NCBI GenBank assembly: GCA_003228495.1
Contig: QIDY01000192.1
Location: forward strand, 1 to 10,050
DNA length: 10,050 nt
Direction of reading: 5' to 3'
Origin: Nitrospirota bacterium
GTDB lineage: Bacteria > Nitrospirota > Nitrospiria > Nitrospirales > UBA8639
This document shows positions 1-5,674 of the stretch, one piece after another. The notes under the pieces were generated by a model. It did not search any database and was not told the DNA's origin. It saw only the letters and a program-made list of their open reading frames with translations. Position 1 is the first letter of the stretch, and each line of letters opens with the position of its first letter. Made by a program: the position numbers and the translations under genes.

Positions 1-650
1 TGCAATTTATCGATTTAATCCAAGAAGGCAATATTGGGTTGATGCGTGCGGTAGACAAATTTGAATATCAACGGGGGTATAAATTTAGTACCTATGCGAC
101 TTGGTGGATTCGTCAAGGTGTGACCCGTGCGATTGCCGATCAAGCCCGGACGATTCGGATTCCTGTCCATATGATTGAAGCCAATACCAAGCTTGCCCGG
201 ACGGCCAGGCAACTGGTCCAGCAACTAGGACGTGAACCGACCCCGGAAGAGATAGCAGAACGGATGGGACTGACCCCGGAAAAAGTCCGTATGATGTTGG
301 ATATTTCCAAGGGGACCATTTCGTTGGAAACGCCGATTGGTGAGAAAGAAGATAGTCAATTGGGCGACTTGATTGAAGATAAAAATGCGGTGTCTCCTAT
401 GGATGCCGCTAATCGGTATGATTTGCAACGTCAAATTGCCAATGCGTTAGGAGTCTTGACCCCACGGGAAGAGACTGTCATTCGGAAGCGATTTGGAATT
501 GGTGATAGCACCGATCATACGTTGGAAGAAATTGGACAAGACTTTGATGTGACGCGTGAACGGATCCGTCAGATCGAAGCGAAAGCATTGAAAAAACTCC
601 GTCATCCAAGTTGTAGTCACAAGCTTCGGAGTTTAGTGGATCATCTCTAA
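1..650 (+). CDS. rpoD: Principal RNA polymerase sigma factor RpoD (5' end outside window)
   Basis: This is the C-terminal part of the primary sigma-70 factor, which directs core RNA polymerase to -10/-35 promoters. The frame is open from the left edge (first whole codon at base 3) to TAA at 648-650. It begins inside region 2 (DLIQEGNIGLMRAVDKF), continues through the region 2.3/2.4 segment YATWWIRQGVTRAIADQ that melts and reads the -10 element, then region 3, and ends with the region 4.2 helix-turn-helix (about 519-581, VTRERIRQIE) that reads the -35 element. The linker TPIGEKEDSQLGDLIED and the tail LRHPSCSHKLRSLVDHL are typical of RpoD rather than RpoS or RpoH, which is why I call it the housekeeping sigma. 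Region 1 lies outside the window. A strong terminator follows at once, so the gene ends its own transcription unit. Family is certain; the principal-sigma assignment is very likely. Confidence 0.9.
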   Translation, partial: QFIDLIQEGNIGLMRAVDKFEYQRGYKFSTYATWWIRQGVTRAIADQARTIRIPVHMIEANTKLARTARQLVQQLGREPTPEEIAERMGLTPEKVRMMLDISKGTISLETPIGEKEDSQLGDLIEDKNAVSPMDAANRYDLQRQIANALGVLTPREETVIRKRFGIGDSTDHTLEEIGQDFDVTRERIRQIEAKALKKLRHPSCSHKLRSLVDHL

Positions 651-676
651 GAAGATGGATTCTTTCGAGACCGGAG

Positions 677-710
677 AGGCCTCGTCATATCAATGACGAG
701 GCCTTTTTTT
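677..710 (+). terminator. Intrinsic terminator of rpoD
   Basis: A perfect 12-bp stem AGGCCTCGTCAT (677-688) pairs with ATGACGAGGCCT (693-704) across a 4-base loop, ATCA. It is followed by a run of T (704-710). It lies 26 bases after the rpoD stop codon and is a textbook factor-independent terminator. Confidence 0.93.
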
Positions 711-719
711 GTCTAAAAA

Positions 720-748
720 TTGAAATATGTTATGCACATCGCTAATTT
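720..748 (+). promoter_or_regulatory. Candidate sigma-70 promoter for the two-component operon
   Basis: TTGAAA (720-725) and TAATTT (743-748) are separated by 17 bases, immediately after the rpoD terminator and about 90 bases before the response-regulator start. Spacing is ideal; the -10 match is moderate. The operon needs a promoter of its own here because the preceding terminator is strong. Found by eye only. Confidence 0.35.
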
Positions 749-838
749 GATAGCAAGCCTACTTTTCAATGGGCCATTTTCTTCATCCAATTATTCCCCT
801 TCTCCTTGTCAGTATTCAAATGGTAAGATTTTTTTGAT

Positions 839-1513
839 ATGCGTATTTTAGTCGTTGAAGATGAACCGAAAGTGGCGTCCTTTATTCGACGGGCGTTGGA
901 GGAAGAAAGTTACGCCGTTGATGTCTGTGCTGACGGGGCTGGTGGGTTAGATTGGGCTCAAACGGTTAACTATGATCTTATTATCTTAGATTTGATGCTG
1001 CCGGGGTTGCCAGGGGTTGAAGTGTTGAAGCGTGCTCGTACGGCCGGAGTGAAAACCCCGGTGATGATTTTGACGGCACGTTCAGAGGTGGATCAACGTG
1101 TCAAAGGTCTTGATGCCGGTGCGGATGATTACCTGACCAAACCGTTCGCCATCGAAGAATTGTTGGCAAGGGCTCGAGCTTTGCTTCGTCGTGCTGGAGG
1201 TGCTCCTACGGGAATTTTACAAGTCGATGACGTGGTTCTCAATCCCGTGACTCGAGAAGTCACTCGTGATGGGCAGCGTTTGGAATTTACGACGAAGGAA
1301 TATGCGTTCTTGGAATATTTGATGCGAAATGCCGGTCGAGTGTTGACACGCTCGATGATTGCTGAGCATGTTTGGGATTTAGATTTTGATACGTTCACCA
1401 ATGTGATCGATGTCTATATTAGTTATCTGCGCAATAAAATTGATAAAGGGCGCGAACGCAGTTTAATTCACACCATTCGTGGGAGCGGGTATATGATGAG
1501 GTCTGATGAGTGA
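839..1513 (+). CDS. OmpR/PhoB-family DNA-binding response regulator
   Basis: This 224-residue protein is full length for the family. The N-terminal receiver domain (about 1-118) has the acidic pair E7/D8, the phospho-acceptor D51 (LDLMLPG), the switch threonine T79 (ILTA) and the conserved lysine K101 (LTKPF). The C-terminal winged helix (about 125-222) shows the family pattern: LEFTTKEYAFLEYLM, then the recognition-helix region NVIDVYISYLRNKID and the wing IHTIRGSGYMM. It should be phosphorylated by the kinase encoded directly downstream and then bind direct-repeat DNA as a dimer. Sequence style is near the CusR/CopR/QseB branch, but the signal cannot be read from it. The ATG at 839 has only a weak Shine-Dalgarno (GGTAAG at 822-827), yet the protein begins exactly at the conserved first beta strand, so the start is sound. 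Its last four bases overlap the kinase start, so the two genes are translationally coupled. Confidence 0.95.
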   Translation: MRILVVEDEPKVASFIRRALEEESYAVDVCADGAGGLDWAQTVNYDLIILDLMLPGLPGVEVLKRARTAGVKTPVMILTARSEVDQRVKGLDAGADDYLTKPFAIEELLARARALLRRAGGAPTGILQVDDVVLNPVTREVTRDGQRLEFTTKEYAFLEYLMRNAGRVLTRSMIAEHVWDLDFDTFTNVIDVYISYLRNKIDKGRERSLIHTIRGSGYMMRSDE

Positions 1514-2922
1514 ATAATGCCTCTATCCGAGTTCGGCTGACCTTATGGTATGGATCGGCCTTAGCTCTTATCCTGCTCCTTTTTGCTGTGGCCTTGTATT
1601 TGGTGATGTCACGCGCCCTAAGAGAGCAGGTAGATGCGTCGTTGGATGAAGCGGCCGCGGTGGCCATTCGGACGTTGGGTGAACATCGATTCGGACCATT
1701 TCTCATATTTGAAGATTTATCGCAGGACTTTCCTGAAATTGCGTTGCTGGACAAATTTTTCCAAATTTTTGGGCCGGCAGGGCAAGTGACGATCCAATCA
1801 TCGAACATTCAAAGTCGAGAAATTCCTTTGAGTCAAACGGCGTTTCGTGCCTCGCTTGAAGGGCAGTCGACGTTCGAATCGGTCCAGTTCAAAAATGGCG
1901 TTCCCCTTCGATTACTTTCCGTGCCCATTCGCCAAGGTGAGCAACTGGTGAATATATTGCGCGTGGGAACATCGTTGCAGCCAACTGATCGGATGTTACG
2001 GCGATTGTTGGCGGGGTTGTATATCGCGTCTCCCTTAGCGTTATTAGTGTCCTTAATGGGAGGATGGTTTTTAGCGGGCCGAGCTTTGCGTCCCGTTCAT
2101 GCCATTACCCAAGCCGCGCGCCGGATTGCCGCAGGTGACTGGAGCCAACGGATTCAGACTCCACATTCCAATGATGAGATTGGACAATTGGCCTCAACAT
2201 TCAACGACATGATTGGGCGTTTGGAAGTGTCGTTTAAGCAGATTCGGCAATTTAGTGCGGATGCCTCCCATGAGTTGCGAACGCCTCTGACCATAACGAA
2301 AGGAGAAACAGAGTTGGCGTTACGCCGTCCTCGCCAAGCGGAAGATTACCGAATCGTGTTGGAAAGTAATTTGGAAGAAATCGATCGGATGAGCCGGATT
2401 GTGGATGAATTGCTGTTTTTGTCGCGAGCCGATCTTGGAGAGATTAAATTAAAAATGGTCTCCGTGCAACTGGATGATCTTGTTCGGGAAATTCACCAAC
2501 AGGCTTCGGTCTTAGGCAAGGAACGTCATATCCAAACGGTGTTGAACGCTGTGGAACCAGTTATCATTCAAGGCGATGATCTGCGATTACGTGAGTTATT
2601 GTTGAATTTGGTCGATAATGCGGTGAAATATTCTCAAGAGGGGCAAACTGTGGAGCTGGCTTTGGTTGTAGTGGGCAACCAAGCAAAAATCATTGTCCAA
2701 GACCACGGTATTGGTATTGCCCCGGAGAATCACACTCGAGTATTCGATCGTTTTTACCGCACAGATGAAGCACGCGCTCATTCGGCTAAAGGGACTGGGT
2801 TGGGGCTGGCTATTTGCAAGTGGATTGTTGATGTGCATTTTGGAAAGATTGAACTCCAAAGTACCGTTCATGGTGGTTCGTGCGTTACGGTTTTCCTTCC
2901 AATGACTTCAGTGAAAGCCTAA
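1510..2922 (+). CDS. HAMP-containing sensor histidine kinase, partner of the upstream regulator
   Basis: A 470-residue membrane kinase. Two transmembrane segments (about 15-33 and 166-190) bracket a periplasmic sensor region of about 130 residues with no recognisable motif and no Cys/His-rich metal site. A HAMP linker follows (about 191-245, RALRPVHAITQAARRIAAG), then the HisKA dimerisation domain with phospho-acceptor H254 (DASHELRTPL). The catalytic ATPase domain has the N box (NLVDNAVKYS, N366/N370), the G1 box DHGIGI (398-403) and the G2 box KGTGLGLAI (427-435). All catalytic residues are present. Translation starts at GTG 1510, which overlaps the regulator stop codon (GTGA, 4 bases) and has GAGG at 1498-1501 eight bases upstream; no in-frame ATG is better placed. 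It resembles kinases annotated as heavy-metal sensors (CusS type), but the ligand is unknown. Its output is expected to be the 839-1513 regulator. Confidence 0.94.
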   Translation: MNNASIRVRLTLWYGSALALILLLFAVALYLVMSRALREQVDASLDEAAAVAIRTLGEHRFGPFLIFEDLSQDFPEIALLDKFFQIFGPAGQVTIQSSNIQSREIPLSQTAFRASLEGQSTFESVQFKNGVPLRLLSVPIRQGEQLVNILRVGTSLQPTDRMLRRLLAGLYIASPLALLVSLMGGWFLAGRALRPVHAITQAARRIAAGDWSQRIQTPHSNDEIGQLASTFNDMIGRLEVSFKQIRQFSADASHELRTPLTITKGETELALRRPRQAEDYRIVLESNLEEIDRMSRIVDELLFLSRADLGEIKLKMVSVQLDDLVREIHQQASVLGKERHIQTVLNAVEPVIIQGDDLRLRELLLNLVDNAVKYSQEGQTVELALVVVGNQAKIIVQDHGIGIAPENHTRVFDRFYRTDEARAHSAKGTGLGLAICKWIVDVHFGKIELQSTVHGGSCVTVFLPMTSVKA

Positions 2923-2950
2923 AGAATTCCTTTCTTTAGCTTATCTTCCA

Positions 2951-2976
2951 TTAATAAATTTTAATGTTCGCTTAAT
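2951..2976 (+). promoter_or_regulatory. Three phased TTAAT direct repeats, candidate response-regulator binding site
   Basis: TTAAT occurs at 2951-2955, 2961-2965 and 2972-2976, with start-to-start spacing of 10 and 11 bases, about one helical turn each. OmpR/PhoB-type winged-helix regulators typically bind tandem direct repeats with this period. The site lies 28 bases after the kinase stop codon and about 80 bases before the second sigma gene. A possible -10 (TTTAAT, 2960-2965) overlaps it and has no good -35. The region is AT-rich, so chance is possible. Confidence 0.35.
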
Positions 2977-3044
2977 TCCCCTTTCATGTCGGAGTGGTAC
3001 ATCTTCTACTATTGAATGGTGAACACTCGCAGACCATTGATGAA

Positions 3045-3051
3045 AAGGGGG
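3045..3051 (+). promoter_or_regulatory. Ribosome-binding site that fixes the start of the second sigma gene
   Basis: The purine run AAGGGGG lies 5 bases before ATG 3057. The frame stays open upstream to a GTG at 2994, but that codon has no properly spaced Shine-Dalgarno, and the 21 residues it would add show no sigma homology. I therefore start the protein at 3057. Confidence 0.7.
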
Positions 3052-3056
3052 CCGTC

Positions 3057-4307
3057 ATGACCACACTTCAAGCTATTCCAACCTTGAATCAAACACAGAA
3101 AAATCATGCACCGTATTTACGGAAACGGCGTGTGATGGGACGTGCGTCTCAGTTGCCCCGACCATCTTCAAAACGGGAAAAGGGGAATTGGGATCTAGGA
3201 GAACAGAATACGAGTGCATCGGAGCCTGGTTCGGTGAATTTAGAAACCATGTATTTTCGAGGCTTCCGTTCTCGTCCGCTTTTACAGGCGGATGAAGAAC
3301 GGAAGTTGGGGACGCGACTCTATGAGGGGACCACCCATCTTCGAACATTGATACAACATGCGATAGATTTGTCGATGACCCTACCTGGGCAACAGGAGGT
3401 TGAGTCTGTTCTGGAGTCATTGCAGGAATTTCTCAATCTGAAAGGCTTCTCGGCCCCGGTCATTGAAGAAATTATGAAATGCGTGTCGACGTTGCAGTTT
3501 TTGTCAGGCTCTCAAGGGAAGGAAGGGCGAAAGATTCGTCAACAAGCTGCAGAACTATGTCGTTCGATTCAGGCAGTTCGCGTGGAAATTGAAGAGCCGA
3601 AAGACAAACTTGTCCAACGCAATCTGCGCCTTGTGGTGAATGTGGCAAAACGGTATCTCGGGCGTGGCCTGAATTTCTTAGACTTGGTGCAGGAAGGCAA
3701 TATTGGTTTAATGAAAGCAGCCGAGCGATTTGATTACACTCGAGGGTTCAAGTTTAGTACCTATGCAACATGGTGGATCCGACAAGGTATCACACGAGCG
3801 GTTGCGGATCAAAGTCGAACCATTCGTGTGCCGGTTCATACTACTGAGGCTTGCACGAAAATTGCGAAGACGGCGCAGCGGCTTGTGCAGCAATATGACC
3901 GGGAGCCGACTTTTGAGGAAATTGGCCAGGTATTGGATATGAGCAGCGAGCGGGTAAAAGAAACCATCGAAGCGTTCCAGGAACCCATATCCTTGGATGC
4001 GCCATCCGTGGATGGAGAAACGGAGTTAGGTGAGCTAATCCCTGATCTCGACTGTTCTTCTCCAGATGAGGAGGCATCCCGTAAGTCAAATGCACAATGG
4101 CTCGCAAAAATTTTTGAGGTATTGAATCCTCGAGAGCAGCAAGTCGTTCGTCTGAGATTCGGGATCGGAGTGGATGAATCCTGGACGCTTGAGCAAATTG
4201 GACGTTCGATGTCGGTGACGCGGGAACGGATTCGCCAAATCGAAGTAGTGGCGTTGAACAAGTTGAAAGGGTCTCATGTGAAAGCCATGCTGGCTGAAAT
4301 AAAATAA
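3057..4307 (+). CDS. Second sigma-70 family factor (group 2, RpoD/RpoS-like)
   Basis: A complete 416-residue sigma factor. Residues 1-58 form a basic, Ser/Pro-containing extension with no visible region 1.1. Region 1.2 is at about 60-92 (RSRPLLQADEERKL). A variable segment of about 85 residues follows. Region 2 lies at about 180-262, with DLVQEGNIGLMKAAERF and the -10-reading YATWWIRQGITRAVADQ. Region 3 spans about 263-340, and region 4 (about 350-408) contains the helix-turn-helix VTRERIRQIE. It is clearly paralogous to the RpoD fragment at 1-650, and some stretches match closely even in DNA (around 88-110 and 3751-3780). It lacks the RpoD-type LRHPS tail, so I read it as an alternative group-2 sigma that redirects polymerase under some condition, much as RpoS does. 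It stands directly behind a two-component system and ends its unit at a terminator (4391-4434). Family certain; exact subgroup and regulon unknown. Confidence 0.92.
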   Translation: MTTLQAIPTLNQTQKNHAPYLRKRRVMGRASQLPRPSSKREKGNWDLGEQNTSASEPGSVNLETMYFRGFRSRPLLQADEERKLGTRLYEGTTHLRTLIQHAIDLSMTLPGQQEVESVLESLQEFLNLKGFSAPVIEEIMKCVSTLQFLSGSQGKEGRKIRQQAAELCRSIQAVRVEIEEPKDKLVQRNLRLVVNVAKRYLGRGLNFLDLVQEGNIGLMKAAERFDYTRGFKFSTYATWWIRQGITRAVADQSRTIRVPVHTTEACTKIAKTAQRLVQQYDREPTFEEIGQVLDMSSERVKETIEAFQEPISLDAPSVDGETELGELIPDLDCSSPDEEASRKSNAQWLAKIFEVLNPREQQVVRLRFGIGVDESWTLEQIGRSMSVTRERIRQIEVVALNKLKGSHVKAMLAEIK

Positions 4308-4390
4308 ATAGATAAGTATAATAACCTACGATAATAATGTATTTGAGTTGAGCATGTAGCTAATTCTTGTTGGAAATAGCGGGTTGTTGT

Positions 4391-4434
4391 GACAAAAGCA
4401 GGAGTGCTTTCGCTCCTGCTTTTGTCGTTTTATA
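4391..4434 (+). terminator. Intrinsic terminator after the second sigma gene
   Basis: A perfect 14-bp stem GACAAAAGCAGGAG (4391-4404) pairs with CTCCTGCTTTTGTC (4413-4426). A G-C and a G-T pair extend it inward to a CTTT tetraloop (4407-4410). GTTTTAT follows. The T-run is short but the stem is very strong. It is 84 bases past the sigma stop codon. Confidence 0.85.
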
Positions 4435-4485
4435 GGTATTTCATCCTATTATGTTGATTGTTGAAAGAATACTAGGCATATAGTA

Positions 4486-4599
4486 ACTCAGGTATTTAGG
4501 CTGAAGACTGAAGGCTAGTACTCATAATCCCTGACGTGTTGGATGATCACGCATGATTGGCCCCTAAAAGCCTTCGGCCTTCAGTCTATCCACCTGAGT
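4486..4599. repeat. Imperfect inverted repeat built from RCTGAAG units (REP/MITE-like)
   Basis: The left arm (4486-4516) and right arm (4569-4599) are collinear reverse complements. Each has an exact 8-mer ACTCAGGT, a 3-base gap that does not match, then a 20-base block matching at 17 of 20 positions (TAGRCTGAAGRCYGAAGGCT). A 52-base spacer separates the arms. Each arm contains two tandem copies of a 7-base RCTGAAG-like unit. The element lies wholly in a gene-free gap, codes for nothing, and resembles the dispersed palindromic repeats of many bacterial genomes. Partial similarity continues outside the arms (GTAACT at 4483-4488; AGTTAC at 4600-4605). Confidence 0.7.
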
Positions 4600-4605
4600 A
4601 GTTAC

Positions 4606-5021
4606 GAAATATCCTTGTTTGTTGGATTGGTTTATGGCGTGGGCCCTTCTTATGGTCAATGAACAACAAGCGAATGCGCGATGTTGTTGTTACAATGTTG
4701 AGCTTCTGCTCAAGAGTATTTCAGCCGATGAGGGTGGTGGAAAGAGAGAGCCTCATGGTCAGGCTATAAAGGAACGGAAACAGAATCCAGAAATAGATAT
4801 ATTATCCTAAAAGCGGCAGTTGAGCGGGAAAAAGCTGTGCAAGCAATTGATGTGCATAGGGAATGGACAAATTGTGTGGTCACCTTTTGGGTGATGAGTC
4901 AATTTTTCCATTTCCTAGGCGCGTCAAGGGGTTGTGCAGACTTTCGTGATCCAACTGCTGTTTTTAGGATTATGGTGACAAGTCATTTAATTCTAGAGGA
5001 TTTCTTGATTCGGGCAATCTC
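4606..5021. other. Gene-free stretch before arfB
   Basis: No recognisable gene is seen here. One frame is open from 4732 to the stop at 5034 (about 100 codons), but it has only GTG at 4837 as a possible start, no Shine-Dalgarno, no familiar domain, and it runs 13 bases into arfB. A second frame (4619-4810) would need TTG or a poorly placed ATG and is Cys-rich and unfamiliar. I read the stretch as non-coding or as decayed sequence. It must carry the arfB promoter, but I cannot pick one with confidence. Confidence 0.5.
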
Positions 5022-5453
5022 ATGCCGGTTGTAATTAATACTTACATTTCGATTCCGGATGCTGAGCTTCGGTTTTCTGCTGCTCGGAGCACTGGCCCTG
5101 GGGGTCAGAATGTGAATAAAGTGAATAGTCGAGTGATTCTGGAGTTTAATCTTATTCATTCTTCAGCCCTGACCTCCTACCAAAAGGAGCGAATAAGCAC
5201 CACTTTGGGCCATCGGATTAGCCAATACGGGGTCTTGCGAATGCAGGCCCAACGCCATCGATCTCAGGCGGCGAATCGGGCGGAATTAGTCAAGCGATTC
5301 GTTGACATGTTACAGAAGGCGTTGCAGCCGATGAAACATCGCATTGCCACTCGTGTTCCGCCCCGTACTCGTGAACGACGGTTGGAAGTCAAAAAAAAAC
5401 GGACGCAGACAAAACGGATTCGCCAGGTCCCTCGAAATTTTGATGATGCCTAA
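5022..5453 (+). CDS. arfB: Alternative ribosome-rescue factor ArfB (GGQ peptidyl-tRNA hydrolase)
   Basis: A 143-residue protein, close to the usual 140 for ArfB (YaeJ/ICT1 family). The catalytic release-factor fold occupies about 1-100, with the motif STGPGGQNVNK. G27-G28-Q29 is the loop that hydrolyses peptidyl-tRNA in the ribosomal peptidyl-transferase centre. It lacks the codon-recognition domains of RF1/RF2. Instead it has the flexible basic C-terminal tail of ArfB (about 112-138, RTRERRLEVKKKRTQTKR), which in the family inserts into the empty mRNA channel of ribosomes stalled on broken messages. ATG 5022 is the only sensible start and gives the expected N-terminus, although the upstream sequence is a poor Shine-Dalgarno (AGAGGA at 4995-5000 is too far). 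The tail contains a run of nine A (5391-5399). The stop codon TAA is immediately followed by a palindromic mobile-like element. Confidence 0.93.
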   Translation: MPVVINTYISIPDAELRFSAARSTGPGGQNVNKVNSRVILEFNLIHSSALTSYQKERISTTLGHRISQYGVLRMQAQRHRSQAANRAELVKRFVDMLQKALQPMKHRIATRVPPRTRERRLEVKKKRTQTKRIRQVPRNFDDA

Positions 5454-5632
5454 GGGCCTGTCCATGCATAACTTTTACGAAATCGCGCCAAGATTTGGGC
5501 TGGATTTGGACGGATCGATTGAGAACAAGCCGAGGCATAGTATGGCTATGGTGAGGTTTGTTCGATTGAGATCCGTTCAAAGATGGCCAGAAAATTGGAT
5601 GCGAGATGTCAAAGTTATGCATGGACAGGTCT
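5454..5632. mobile_element. Palindromic MITE-like element at the arfB stop codon
   Basis: Terminal inverted repeats CCTGTCCATGCATAACTTT (5457-5475) and its exact reverse complement (5611-5629) match over 19 bases. The interior is also roughly symmetric about base 5543: CGGATC/GATCCG, AACAA/TTGTT, and CATAG/CTATG around TATGG. The whole unit of about 179 bases could therefore fold into one long imperfect hairpin. TAA lies on each side (5451-5453, which is the arfB stop, and 5633-5635) and could be a 3-base target duplication. There is no transposase gene inside. Size, palindromy and termini suggest a non-autonomous element. The G-rich ends and T-A-type flanks recall the IS5 family (IS1031/IS427 groups), which is inference only. 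Exact ends are uncertain by one or two bases. Confidence 0.65.
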
Positions 5633-5674
5633 TAACCATCAATCTGATACCGGCAAGATAATAAGGATATTTTC

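Noticed and set aside
1129..1401. Minus-strand frame inside the response regulator
   Set aside because: Shadow of a fully conserved OmpR-family gene.
2994..3056. Upstream GTG start for the second sigma factor
   Set aside because: No spaced Shine-Dalgarno precedes it and the added 21 residues have no sigma similarity; ATG 3057 has AAGGGGG five bases upstream.
4619..4810. Possible 63-residue protein starting at TTG
   Set aside because: Weak start, no Shine-Dalgarno, unusual Cys-rich composition, no recognisable family.
4308..5021. tRNA, small RNA or CRISPR in the largest gap
   Set aside because: No cloverleaf, no regularly spaced direct repeats; the only structures are the terminator and one inverted repeat.
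5389..5622. Minus-strand open frame across the arfB end and the palindromic element
   Set aside because: Its resemblance to the + strand frame over the same bases arises from the palindrome itself, not from a gene.
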